From NCBI RefSeq assembly GCF_022539315.1, contig NC_066316.1:54685994-54749993 (forward strand): a stretch of DNA of 64,000 bases, read 5' to 3'. The stretch is from Serinus canaria (taxonomy: Eukaryota > Chordata > Aves > Passeriformes > Fringillidae). Position 1 is the first letter of the stretch. Each line of letters opens with the position of its first letter. The notes beneath the pieces were generated by a model. That model was not told the origin of the DNA. It saw only the letters and a program-made list of their open reading frames with translations, and searched no databases. A program made the position numbers and the translations under genes. This document shows positions 39,878 through 52,632 of the stretch, piece by piece.

Positions 39878-42800
39878 ATAGTTTTCAATTTCCTTATCTG
39901 GCAAGGCTGCAAAGCAGATTCATGATGGTTTGTTAGGGACTGTATTAGCTGTCCTTGATAGTTAGCTATATTCTCAACTATCCTTGACAAACTAATAGTT
40001 TTACTTTTGCTGAGTTGGAACTATATTGAATGAGAAGAGTGAAAAGCATTCCAAAAAAACTACCACTGTAGTTAATGACATAAGGGTCTAGAGGAAGTTA
40101 GTGTGTGATATAATTTAATACAATAGTAAGGGGAACAGCTCAGTTCATATAATCTTACATTTTCTAGCTCTTATGTATTTTGACTCTGCAAGTTCAATTC
40201 TTGGTCATTGGTTAGGCTTTCCAAATCCAGTAGCTCAACAGAGGGGAGATTGCTGCAGCCCTGTGCCCTTAGGTCCAACTAATAGCCAGGCTGGGCTTGT
40301 ATTCCCTCCTAACAGTCAAGCCTGCAAACACCTTTATAGAATTCACACATAAACACATTCACACAGCTGGCCCCACAGACCAGCACAGACACAAACAGCA
40401 CTAACAGAAACACAAACTGCACCAGCAGCCTCACCCTGCTCCCCTCTGGCTGTTCAGGGTGAAAATGTGCTAGTGGGAATATATATGTGTACATGTACAC
40501 CATATGGCTCTCCTCAGTGAGCACCTGGATCAGTCTGCCCAGTAGCTGCTCCCTGCATCCCAGCTGTTTGCACATGGCCATAGGAGCCCTGAGGCTGCAG
40601 CACCACTCAGGCTGTGCATATGGACTCACGTTCAGACACCCAACACAGCCATGGGGGGACACACTAAGGCCTCCTAGGAACCATCCTCAGACTCAGTACC
40701 CAGTAGCTGGCCTGTATCCCTCCCTTTTCCTGCCAGTGTCTCCTCCTCCCTTAAGCATCTTGTGACACATTTTTGTGCAATCCCAAGATACTCTTCTCCT
40801 GCATCCCATATTATGTCCCATATCCCTAGCAGTGACACCCTACAGACTGGGCGGTGCTCCAGGCAACTGCTTGCCTGTGGTGTTGGTTATAGTGCTTGGC
40901 CCATGGGGCTGTGACAGCCTGGGGACAGTCTAGGGAGAGATCTCATTTCTCTGATGGCATTATTGGTGTTCCCCCACCTTGTCTCCTGGGGCTCCTTCCT
41001 GTGTTAGGAGATGGGTCTTTTTTGGGATAATGGTTCCTGGAATAGCCATAGCAGAGAATTGTTTAGGTCCCCCCACCTGCAGCTGTCTTTGTCTCTCCCT
41101 GCATGTGTGCAGATACAGATCACATAACTTAAGAGTTATCTCTGGCAATCTCACTGCTAAATACTGATTTCTCTAATATACCAGAAAGGCAGCATTAGGC
41201 ATACACAAAGGATGCACCTGTTGGAGAAATACTGTCCACAGAGACTGACTGCTCTGCCCACTCACAGATGGTAATGTAGAGAAAAATAGTTATGCGGCCA
41301 TAAAGTTGGTTTTTGCTGAAAGGAGGAGATTCAAATAGATAATTTAAATACAGTTATATACTTCTAGGAAATCCTCAGAATGCACCAATAAAATATTTGT
41401 TATGGGCCTCACAGGTTCCACAAGGCATTCAGAAATAAATGGAAAACTCTAAGCCATCAAAAATTGTCCTGTGACAAATGTAACTTCTAAACTACAGTGT
41501 AATGCCACTTTGGTAGCACTGAAAGTAGAGCATTATGTGACACTAAGTAATTGCAACCCATTATGAGATTAATGAAATACAGTGTGGCAGAATAAAGAGT
41601 GGACTTTGGTTCTTGGAAGAGGAGGACACTAGCAAAATCTCTACAGAATGGGCAGGGTGATATCTGGCTTTTTGATTTATCCATGTGATTTTATTTTGAG
41701 TAAGAAATTATTTTCAAAACCAAAAGGAGAGGGAAAATGAGGGATTATGGTTTTAAGAATTTTCCAATTTGTGTTTTGGTTAGTTTTAGAAATGATTAAA
41801 AGTTATGGAATTTAAAATCTGACAAGCTCTACTTGTTTAAAAATGAGGAAATAAGTCTCAGTTTCCTCCTGTGTGAAGTCTGAGCTTATGATTCTTTCCA
41901 TAAACCCAACTGCAGGATTTTGTTTCCTGACATGTTTATCAAATTTAACATTTCTTTGCCTCTACCTGCTTACATTTCCAAAACTCTTTTGTGGGCATCA
42001 TATATGGATCTCGTTTTAGGACTGTATTATTTGTTCTGTCCTTCAAACTCATGTCCCGTTCCCTCTTAAATCCTTCCTTGATTATTATTTGCTTTGCAGC
42101 CCTAACAAGAAGTGATAAAACATACATTTGATCTATCATAGAGAAATCTGTCCAGTGCAACCCTGCTGATATAATTGCCATCATTCATGTTCCCATATGA
42201 ATACTCTTAATATGAAATAATGGGGAGTTTTGAACAAATGGATAGTTTTACTTCTAATTATTCTTGCATGCAAATGTTAAAAATGTTGTGCCCTTCCAAT
42301 ATCCTGTTTCCCCGCTCATGAAAGCATAAGCCAGAGCTGAGGCACCACTGAAATGAGCCAAAATAAAAATTCAGCACACCTCCTCCCAGCCTTTATCTCT
42401 CTGTTCTTCCACATGCAGAGGAAACCCACTTTACCACCATATCTGCAAGTAATTTGTAGGGAGATAATTTTAGAGGCTCATATAAATCATGAAAGCAGTG
42501 TCCTAACAAACAATGCCTGCAAAGGCACAGGGAACACACCCAAGTGAGAGCAATTACTTACAGGCATGCCATGGGCTTTGTTTTTTCCAACCTTTCCACA
42601 GTTAGTGATACTGAGAAGTGAATTAATCTCTCTTTTGTCTTCCCAGTAAGTATCAATTAGTGTAAAATAAGGTCCTCTGTCTTCCAGCTCATAATTGTTG
42701 CTTCTTGCTTGATTTGTCTGCTCTGACAATTGATACTCAAAATGCTCTTGAAGCCTTTGTGTGCATTCTTGCTGTGTGCAGCATGCCTTGCCTCTTTCAG

Positions 42801-44018
42801 AATGGAAGGCTGCCTGTATTTTGTAAGACAGCACTACACACTTAAACCTTGCACATAACAGATGTAAGACAGAAGTAGGGCTAGAGGCTAAGCAAAGACA
42901 AACAACAAGGAAAGGAAAAGGCACACTGGAAAACTTGAATAAAGAGTCTAATGTCAATCTGTTTTTTCACAGCACCAGGTGCAGTCCTAGAAAAATCCCT
43001 GCAAATAGAGAGGGAGGCTGGACCTCATTTTGTGTTATTGGATAGTAGGAACAACCACCTTGAGATGTAACAAGTTCTCCAAGATCAAGTCATCATTTTA
43101 GCCACAAAAGGCCAGTTTGGCCAAAAGGTTTAGATATTTAATCACAGAATCACTTCTTTCCAAAATGTAACGTTCCATACTTTTTTTTTGCTGCCATGTG
43201 TCACTAGATGCTAAATATTTTGTATTTACAGTGTTCACTGGGATAGGCATCGGTGTTAAAGTTCCCCTCAGGAAGCAAAGCTTCTTAATTGCTGAACTGG
43301 GAATTATCGTTGTCCTTTTGCTCTAAGTAAATGGTTAATTATCCACAACTAAATGGAGAAGCTTCCAAAAAGAGAGATCTTTCACGTCCTCTTTTCTCCC
43401 AGTCTCCCCTGAACTTTCATCTGCTGTTTAAGCACTCTGCTAAAAATTGTGCTTAGGTCCTTTTGATCTCATGAGAGATGAGAGCTCAGGTGTTCCATCT
43501 TCTTTGCAGGGTGTCTTGCTCTTGGGGTGCATATTAGGAGAGAAGGCATAGGAGCAGCAGCAGCAGTGATTGCTGAAGTGGCATGGAGATGGACACCCAG
43601 CAGTGGAAGGGGTTGTGTCTGTGATTTCAAATTGAGGGAGGTGTCTTCCTCAGGTACTGAGTAAGGGAACTTATGTCCAAAGGATAAAATCTGATTTTTG
43701 TGCTCAAATTCACTCTAACACTTGCAAATGCCCTCTTTAAAGAAACCTTGGGGTTTGAACTCAGCCCACACAATGCTCTAGAGATGACTGTTGTGAGATA
43801 ATGACACTGTCTAAATAGAGTGTCTTAAGCAGAATGCTGGTGTAATCTTAGTTTAGATTTATGACAGAAGGCATAGCACTACTCTTTCTCAGGTTGTTTA
43901 CTTGCATTTGTCCTTGTCATATGTTTGACAAATTTTTGAGTTTGTATCTAAAAAGTATTGCATCTATATAAAACACAAAAGAAAGACACTTATACTTCTT
44001 CACTTATTTTTTCCTAAG

Positions 44019-44883
44019 TGTTCTGGTTTTAGCTGGGATGGAATTCATTTTCTTCTCAGTAGCTGGCACAGTCTTGTGTTTTGGATTTAGTACAAGGATA
44101 CTGTTGATAATACACTGACATTTTGTTTGTTTGTTGCTAAGTTGTGCTTACCCTAAATCAGAGACTTCTCAGTGTCTCATGCTCTGACAGTGAGGGGGTG
44201 CACAAGAAGCAAGGAGGGAGCACAGTCCAAATGGTCTAAATGGACATTCCATACAATAGAACATAATTTCCTGTATATGAACTGGAAAGAGGTGGTTGGG
44301 AGGGGATAATTATTGTTTGGAGATGGGTTGAGCATTAATCAGTGAGTGGTGAGCACTTGTATTGTTCATCACTTCATTTTCCTGTGTTGTGTTCCTCTTT
44401 CTCTCTTTCCTCTCTTTCTCTCTTTCTCTCTTTCTCTCTTTCTCTCTTTCTCGCTTCTCTCTTTCTCTCTTTCTCTCTTTCTCTCTTTCTCTCTTTCTCT
44501 CTTTCTCTCTTTCTCTTTTGTCTCCTTCTCCTTCTTCTTCTCCTTCTCCTGCTCCTTCTCCTTCTCCTTCTCCTTCTCCTTCTCCTTCTCCTTCTCCTTC
44601 TCCTTCTCCTTCTCCTTCTCCTTCTCCTTCTCCTTCTCCTTCTCCTTCTCCTTCTCCTTCTCCTTCTCCTTCTCCTTCTCCTTCTCCTTCTCCTTCTCCT
44701 TCTCCTTCTCCTTCTCCTTCTCCTTCTTCTTGCTATTTTTAATTTTGTCTAAATTATTAAACTGTTCCTACCTTGACCCAAAAACTTATACTTTTTTGCA
44801 GTTATCTCTCCATTCCAGCAGGGGTAGGGAGTAAGTGCGTGGCTCTGTGGTACTTAGTTGCCAGCTGGGGTTGAACCATGACA
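44019..44883 (+). mobile_element. Solo LTR of an avian endogenous retrovirus, swollen by a microsatellite
   Basis: The element starts TGTTCTGGTTTTAGCTGGGA and ends GGGTTGAACCATGACA, giving the TG...CA ends of an LTR. It is flanked by CTAAG (44014-44018) and CTCAG (44884-44888), a plausible 5-bp target-site duplication with one mismatch. A degraded TATA-like region (TATATGAACTGG, about 44273) lies before the presumed R region, and ATTAAA near 44756 could be the polyadenylation signal. About 340 bp in the middle (44392-44731) is octamer and hexamer pyrimidine repeat, replacing the short simple run usual for this LTR. No gag, pol or env sequence adjoins it. It is the same family as the minus-strand LTR at 2787. 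Confidence 0.8.
44392..44731 (+). repeat. Pyrimidine microsatellite: (TTTCTCTC)n then (TTCTCC)n
   Basis: About 340 bp are almost pure pyrimidine on the + strand, with single G interruptions at 44453, 44520 and 44551. The first third is the octamer TTTCTCTC. From about 44553 there are nearly 30 uninterrupted copies of the hexamer TTCTCC. It lies inside the LTR at 44019-44883. The long Leu, Ser-Phe and Ser-Pro open frames through it are artefacts of the repeat. Confidence 0.97.
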
Positions 44884-46474
44884 CTCAGAAAGCAGAACTA
44901 TCTTGGTATAATGCTTTTTTCACATGTGGCTTGCCAGTTGATGAGCCAAGAAAAGGATGAATTATTGTAGCCTTGTTCCCACACTAATCCATTTTGAACC
45001 ACGAACCTGGTGAGGGGAGACATTGAAGGAGGGCAGAGAGTTTTCCTGGTTAATTTTTCTTGGAGAAGTATATCTGCCCAGGTTATTTCTTGCAGCAAGG
45101 AGAAGAGACAACATATGAACAGGTAATAATCTTGGTGTCACAGGGCATAGGATTTCACTGGAACATGGTGTTGAGTTATTGTATTCTGAATGCAGTATTT
45201 GTATTGTGAATGTGTGCAAGCATGCAGAGACTCTGCTCAGTGCGTTATTAAGGCTCTTTATCAAATACATAACAGAATCAGCAAGCTATACAAATTAGAT
45301 GTCTGAGTCATAGTCTTCACATTTGCATAGGAGGGGTAATAGTACTACTTATGACAGGATGAAAGGTCACAAGCCTGTCCCGTATTTATCTACGTATTTT
45401 GAAGTAACATAAAATCTGAAATTTGAAATAAACTTTATTTCTGATTTTTCTGATTTATGCTCTCTCTTCCTTCCTTTTCTATTTTCTTTTTAGTTGCATG
45501 TAGTCTGCAGTTACTAAAAAGAGAGCATAGGAGATGATTCATTTCCAAACAACCACAATAGGAGAAAGAAATCAACTTGAAGATTTCACACTTATCTGTA
45601 TAATAAGCACTTCCAGTTTCTCATCAATTAGTGATTGCAAAAACTAATTTGCGGTAGCATATGACATCTAGGAAAATGACCTTTAATTTGTCTCTAAGAT
45701 TCTGAATGCTAACAGCCACTGGCAATAGAAAGGTGTCCTGATGGGGTACAATGACATTTGAAGTGATGGAAAAAAATAGTTCTTGCACCCCCACCCCATT
45801 AGATTGTGGAAATTATTGTTTATTGAAATTTCTATGATTTCAAACTAGTTCAGAATATCTTTTCTCTCTTTGGTTTCTGCCTTCTATGAAACATCTGTAG
45901 TCTATTAGGTTAAGATCTCTTGTAACCTCTGATGTGTGACTTTGTTGTCTTTGCCTGCAAGAATAAACAGAGTGAAGAAGCATGTGCAATTTTTGCCTGA
46001 GGTAAATGGGAGCACATATGGGGCATGCAGTGGAAAGTTGTGTGATGGATGACTGTAAACATGGATATTGTAGTTGCATAATTGTCTTTTAATGCTTTAT
46101 GTATTTGAAGTGCTTGAAATGATAGAGTAGCAGTATCCATGGTAGCCCTATTCTTTTCTGGTTTGGATATGCCACCCTTAGTATAACATTCAAAACTTTT
46201 CCTTTCTGGATGCCAATATCTTTTTGTACCATAAATCATTTAACCATAAAGAAAATGATGGGACTAATTTGACTTTGATCTTACTGGAGTAAGTAAGGTA
46301 TAATTATGATTAAATCAGTGGAGCTTCAGGGTAACAGGAACTTGAGGAAAGACTTGGTTATTGTTACCTAGGGGAACAGATTTTGTCTGCTCTCTTGAGT
46401 TAGAATGCAAGTTCTAGGAGGTGGGAAAGACCTTCCTTTTGCTGTAAGTAAATGTGTAGAGCAGTAGAGGGCCA

Positions 46475-47765
46475 GGGAAAAGCATCACGGCAAAGGAGGT
46501 CACGTGAAAAATAAGGAGGTAATTTGTGACAGCCAGCATGGCTTCTCTAAAGGCAAATCATGCCTGAAAAATTTGATGGCCTTCTACTATGGAGTTCCAT
46601 CAGGGGTAGATGAGAAAGACCTAACTGACATCATCTACCTGGACTTGTGCAGAGCATTTGATGCTGTGCCATGACATCCTTGTCTCTAAACTGAAGAGGC
46701 GTGGATTTGATAGACCAGCTCTTTGGTGGGTAAGAAATTGGCTGGATGGTCACAGCCAGCGAGTTGCAGTCCACGTCTCAATGTCCAAGGGGAAAGCAAT
46801 GACACGTGGCATTCTTCAGGTGTTGGTGGTGGAACCAGCACCTTTTAATGTCTTTGTCCATAACATGGACAGTGGGATCGAATACACTCGTGGCAAGTTT
46901 GCCAATGACATGGCACTATGTGGCATAGTCATCATGCTGGGGGCAAGGGATGACATCTGGAGGGATCTTGGCAGGTTTGAGAGGTGGGTCTGTGCAATCT
47001 TCATGAAGTTCAACAAAGTGAAGTGTAAGGTCCTGCACCTGGGTCAGGGCAATCCCAGGCAAAGTACAGACTGGGTGGAGAAAGGATCAAGACTGGGCAC
47101 AAGGACTTGGGGAGGTTTGTGAACAAAAAACTCAACGTGCAGCTGCAGCCCAGAAAGCCAACCACATCCTGCACTGCTTCTAACGCAGCATGGCCAGCAG
47201 GGCGAGGGAGGTGATTCTCCCCCTCTACTCTGCTCTTGTGAGAGAGTGCCCACCTGGAGTGCTGCATCCAGCTCTGGGGTACCCAGCGCAAGACAGGCCT
47301 TGACCTGTTGGAATGAGTTCGGAGGAAAACCGTGAAGATGATCAGAGGGCTGGAGTAGCACTCCTATAGAGAAAGGTTGAGAGAACTGAGATTGTTCAAC
47401 CTAGAGAAAAAAAGGCTCTGATAAGACCTTGCAACAATGCCTTCCAGTACCTAAAGGGGACCTATAAGAGAAATGGAAAGGGGCTTTGAACAAGAGTGTG
47501 TTGTGATAGGACAAGGAGCAATGGCCTTTAGCTGAAGGAGAGTTGATTTAGTCTAGATTTATTTAAATTCTTTACCATTGGAACAGGTTGTCCAGAAAAG
47601 TTGTGGATGCCTCATCCCTGGAAGTGTTTAAGGCCAGGCTGGAGGGAACTTTGAGTAAACTGGCCTAGTGACCGGCCTCCTTGCCCATGGGGAGGGTGTT
47701 GGACCTAGATGATCTTTAAGGTGCCTTCCAATCCTAACCATTAGTCATTCTATGATTCTGTGTTT
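46475..47765 (+). mobile_element. CR1 LINE with degraded reverse-transcriptase ORF and complete 3' end
   Basis: This is the longest CR1 copy here. The + strand begins with a QHGFSKGKSC-type RT block (about 46535), followed by an open frame at 46658-47122 with HDILVSKLKRRGFDRPALWW, RNWLDGHSQRV and the catalytic region KFANDMALCG. The catalytic motif, normally F/YADD, reads FAND, so the enzyme is dead. The TRGI.QV.VVEPAPFNVFVH segment corresponds to the usual GVPQGSVLGPLLFNIFI block. Downstream are the CR1 3' blocks (CTGGAGTGCTGCATCCAGCT, GATGATCTTTAAGG) and the terminal ATTCTATGATTCTGTG. No upstream ORF1 or endonuclease domain is present. Confidence 0.93.
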
Positions 47766-49306
47766 CCAGAGGCTTGGCCTCACAGAATTGCCTTGCCTGG
47801 GGCCACACCACTTCATGCTGCATCCATATCATGACCCATAGTGGCAGGCTGTACAATAGCCACAGCTGATGTTATAGATGCCATACAGGGATAGCAAATT
47901 ATCCAGGAAGTGGAGAAGAGAAGCAATGGATGTTGTTTTTTGGCAGAATTTACTGCAGTTACTTCAAAAAGAGCTTGGGGCGCTAGTATTACTAAATAGT
48001 CAGCTGTGATAATAGGAGAGCATAGTAAATTCCTGGCTTGTATTTTCATTAATGTTTCAGTGATTCTGAAGCAAAAGGAAGTTTTAGCCTTCTGGAATAA
48101 TCTGCTACTGAATTCCCTCTGCTTAATTTCAAAGCAATATGCTGACATTTTTCACTTCCTGCTGAAGTGTTTATATACTGTCAGATAATTTCTTGATTCT
48201 CTCTTGGAAGCTAGTACAGTTTACTGAGGAGCTGAAGCCTTCATTACATCTTTTATGTGTCTCAGAAGGGTATTACGAAGTTCAATTAACATTTGAGAAG
48301 TCTTCTGCAATCCTCAGATGACATGTACAGTGGAAGCATACAAAATGATTATTATCCATTAAATGCATGATTTTTTCAGTGTATCTTTCATCAAGGTACT
48401 CCTGGGTAGAAGTGTTCTCTTCTTGGTTAGAAGACCACTTGAACTTGTGCAGCAGTACTGGCCAAATATAACATTAGGGGGTGTGAGGTTTTGCAGCTCA
48501 CTGAAATAGCTTACAATTGAAGGGAGAGTGACAAATCGTTGTTCAAGACTTCATTTATATAAAAATCTTAACAATTCTCAGTCCCACATCTTGTAAGGAC
48601 CTATGAAATCATTGTGAAAATAAGCACAAAGGAAAGGAAGTCTAAGAGGCAGGAGCCACGATCCACAACCCTATTGTGTTTCACCAGCCAGATGATGATT
48701 ATCTTTGCACTCCTCTCACAACTTCTAAGGTTGAGTGTCGAGTATGCAGAGTAATTAGAACATGAATTCAGAGTTCAGATTGTCCTTGTAAGGTTGTGCC
48801 TGGATATGGCAGACTGTGGGAGTATGGGTTGCCAAAACCTTGACATTTCATTAGTCCTGGCATGAATCATTTGTGCAGCAGAAAGGCTGAAGTCAGACTG
48901 CCCTCTTTGAATGAATATCTGTTTTTCAAATTCAGGCATTGTGAAACTGGTTTCAGAGCACCCCACAATTCATGCTTTCCAATAGCACACTTGCTCAGTC
49001 AGGAAGCCCTTTGGATGAGGCTCCCTAAGTGCAAGTGCCCAGGAGAGCATTGGACCATCAAATGCTGAATGGGGTTAGGGCACAAGCACAAAAAATGCAA
49101 AGGGTCCTTCAGCTGTAATACAGAAGATGCAATTGCAGATGAGAATCTGTCTGTAATAAATAACTCAGCAAACTGGTGTGTTTATTTCTTCCCTTCCAGG
49201 TCCTTCAAGGAAAACTTTTCTTGGTTCATGAGTATCATAAGAGTGCAGCAACTTCCAGTATCACTTTTCTTATGGCACCTGCAGTTATTCCAGCCCATCC
49301 ATATTG

Positions 49307-49375
49307 AAATTCCCTTTCTACCAGAAAGGGAATTTATAACAGCTCCTACAGTTCTGTAGGATGTACTGTAGAGCT
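49307..49375. repeat. Two adjacent short hairpins
   Basis: The first is a perfect 13-bp inverted repeat (AAATTCCCTTTCT, 49307-49319, with AGAAAGGGAATTT, 49323-49335) around a 3-nt loop. The second pairs AGCTCCTACAG (49341-49351) with CTGTAGAGCT (49366-49375), with one bulged base. No T-run or gene context makes them terminators. Confidence 0.75.
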
Positions 49376-52289
49376 ACAGTGAGGAGAAGGAGTAGTAGCA
49401 GAGTGGGAAGGGCATTGAGTCATGTGCAAGAGGCATTTCTCTCTCCTCTATTTTTCTGTTTCCTGTGTCCGTGCTGGACCTCAAAAATCCCTAACGCAGG
49501 TGCCGCTGTTAAGTGTCCAAGTAAAATGAGTCTTGTTTTCAATTTCCTAAATTTCCAGGGAATAACTTGCCCATGAGAACATGTAATGACCTATGCCATG
49601 CGAAAAGCAGGAATTTTTGTTGACTAAAGCCATGGAGTTTATCCATCAGTTTATCTGTATCCGTTTCCTTCTATGGTATTGCAACAAAAAGGAACATCTT
49701 TTTTCTCTATTGGATGTAAGCTGATGTAAGCTGATGTAGGTTGCTTTCAGACTACAGTGCATGCAGTAAGGTAAGGAATCCTGAGCTGGGGCTGGGCACA
49801 TTCCCTGTCTGGTGCCTTGTCAGGCAGCTCCTTGCTCGTGGATCTGCCAGCATGAATTCAGATCCCAAACCATGCCCTCACTGCGCTGAGTGTCCACAAA
49901 AGCACCAGCCTGTTCTGGCAGGGACACCTCAAAGGTGCCAGGGCTGCCTCCTCACTTGTTACCAATGTTACTTGTTACTTGTAAATATTCCTGGCTACTT
50001 TTTTGTGCTGTTCTGTAAGCAACACTAGCAAATAAACCAAGGTGTATCAATCACCATACCTGTTGTCAGGTATTAGTGGATGATGTGTCTTCTCACCATA
50101 AATATATTTCTATTTTTAATTACTGATTTGAACTTGTCTTTGGTAGTATTGAAAAATATGAGTAGAGTAGCTTTATGAAACAGCAGAGGCTTTAATTTTT
50201 AAAGGAGTGAAGGGCTAATCTTGTCCCAATGTGCTTTTAAAAATACCCAATATCTTCTATTTAAAGTGTTTGCTCTTTCCATCTAATAAATATTTGCATG
50301 TCAGAGGCAATGAGAGATGATTACCAGATGTTTCCAGTCATCTCGGGAAACAGATTTTTGCCCTGAAGGCTGGAAGCTTTTTCCCTTTTTTCAAAAGAGG
50401 CTCATTTGTAATCCCAGAATGGTGTTTAAGGATGTACACCTGTGGGTATTATCAATGTTCTCTTTATGTGATCTTTAATAAAAAGATAGATCTCTATTTC
50501 TATTTCACCCTTAAATCCCACTTCCTACAAAAACCACAAACTTTGAGACTTATTTCTAGCATTAAGAGTAGGAGAAAGGGGAAAGAAATGAGGGAAAAAG
50601 AGAAAACAGCCTACCTGTGGAGGGACATATGTATACAGCATGTGTCTTCCTTTGTATGGTCCTCCAGAGGGAAGAAAAGACCAACTGCCTTTTCTTCCTC
50701 AGAAATGTCTCTCTAGAAGGACACTGTAAATGCAGTCAGAAGTCTATATTCCAAACTGAAACTTTGGGGGCACCAAAAAAAAAGGGACCCAACCTGATAT
50801 AGCTACTTTATGTCTCAAACAACTCCACAAATGGAGAGTTCAGGCTGCCTTCTCTGCTTTCTTAGTCTGGCTATAACACTACTTTAATTTAGAATACCTT
50901 GTCCTTATGTTGAAGCAAGGTTTGGATGTAGTTTAGAAGTCCAGCAGCTAAGGAGTAATTCACTTTAAAATTGCTTAATACTGAAAATTGAAATAATTTA
51001 CTTTTACATGTATCTTTTCCTGTTTCCTTCAAACATTCCTTGTTCCAACCTAAATTTCTCAAGCCCACACAGAATCTCTGAGACACACAGAGTAGAAATT
51101 CATTATCTCAGAGAAGTGTACAGTTTTAAAAAATTACTTTAATTTCAGCTATATACATAACCTGACATTTTAAAATTTGCCAAGAAAGAATATCCAGAAA
51201 AAATAATTTCACATGAAGCAAAGTTTTGCTTTTAAAATGCTATTTTTTTAATCTATAATTTATTTTTATTAGTCTCATCTGCTCTAATAGAAATTTTAAA
51301 ATGAGAAGTTGAATCAAAATTAGTTTTCAGCACAGTCATGGTGCTCTGTGAAATATTTTAGTAATACCAGAATCTCCAGTTCAGATACCAAGACCTTTTG
51401 TCTCCTTGTCTCCCTGCCATGAGATTCACTGTGCTCTTCTCCACATGGAACGATCTTCTAACTCAGCACTATTGTACTGGGACTTGCTGTTGTTCCTCCC
51501 ATTATATTCAAAGGGTTGGAATGACATTAACCAACAAAATGAAAAAAGTATTCAAGTTCTGACCTTCTCCAGTGCAAGTTCCAGGGCATATCTTATCCAC
51601 TGGCTTTTAGATATTATTACCTTCTCTGTGTCCCAAAGCAGCAGAATATTTAAGTGTGCATTAACAGCTAAAAAAAACCAAAACCAAAACCAGAAAAAAA
51701 AAAGGCTTTGCAAAATGTGGGCCAGTGAATTTGAATTAGAGGGATCAGTCTTGCTATGGGCTTTCTCAGTGGCCAGTTCAAACAGGGTGGAGTTCAGTTC
51801 CTTGAACATAGACATCCACTGCCATTTAAGATATCCTTTAAGTTGTTCATCTGGTCTCTGTTGAGTCTTCATAGTCTTGTGTCATTGCCACCACGTGGTG
51901 TCCTTAGACAGTACAAGAATCCTGTCCTCAGGGTTTATTTAAAGTGAATCACAGCAGCAGTTTCACTGAACTCGGTGTTAAGCAGATGCTGAAGTTGAGG
52001 TACGACCTAGTGACATGTTTCTGCAGAACTCAGACCAGTGCAGGGCTGTGCTTACTTGGAAAAGCCAGAATACTTTTTATGATTCACAGAACCACATGCT
52101 GAGTAAGAACAAAAAGATGTCAGCCTAAATTCTGACTTTTTTAGTCATCAGTAGCAGGTGCTGTCTGTAACACAATAGTAGCAGGACCAGCATGTACCAG
52201 ATTTTCTTCTGGTTTCCATAAGTTTTCACTTAGGATCTTCCCCAGATGAAGGATATCCTTCCATTTGCGAAGACATTATTAGCCATTAA

Positions 52290-52490
52290 GGAACCGTCCG
52301 GTAATGCCCGTTCCAGGAACGGACAGACGTGAACGGCACGGTAACGGAACGTAGGCAAGGAAAGACAGGTGAAACGTAAGTGGCCCGGACCGAAAGGAAC
52401 CAGGACAATGAAAGGACATGCAACATTGAAACTGCGCAAGGAAAGATGTCCATTACAAGGACACGGCAATGCAAGAAAGGCACTTCCATG
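52290..52490. repeat. CpG-dense, decayed pentamer-like tract
   Basis: Between GGAACCGTCC and the (CCCTT)n array, short related words recur in loose five-base rhythm: GGAAC, AACGG (four times), GGACA and AAGGA. About a dozen CpGs fall within roughly 130 bp, in otherwise CpG-poor DNA. I read it as an old GGAAC-like satellite or microsatellite that has drifted, possibly the diverged shoulder of the neighbouring AAGGG array. No open frame or known element was recognised. Confidence 0.45.
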
Positions 52491-52632
52491 CCCTTCCCTT
52501 CCCTTCCCTTCCCTTCCCTTCCCGTTCCCTTCCCTTCCCGTTCCTTCCTTCCTCCCTTCCCTTCCCTTCCCTTCCCTTTCCCTTCCTTCCCTTCCCCTTC
52601 CCTTCCCTTCCCTTCCCTTCCCTTCCCTTCCC
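52491..52632 (+). repeat. (CCCTT)n pentamer microsatellite
   Basis: About 140 bp of CCCTT units contain variant CCCTTT, CCTT and CCCCTT units and two G interruptions at 52524 and 52540. It is pure purine on the minus strand. The open frames across it on both strands are repeat artefacts. Confidence 0.96.

Noticed and set aside
42487..42957. 156-codon minus-strand open frame.
   Set aside because: It has a hydrophobic start by chance and no recognisable family or gene context.
44342..44834. Leu-rich, Ser-Phe and Ser-Pro repeat proteins on the + strand.
   Set aside because: These are translations of the TTTCTCTC/TTCTCC microsatellite in three frames.
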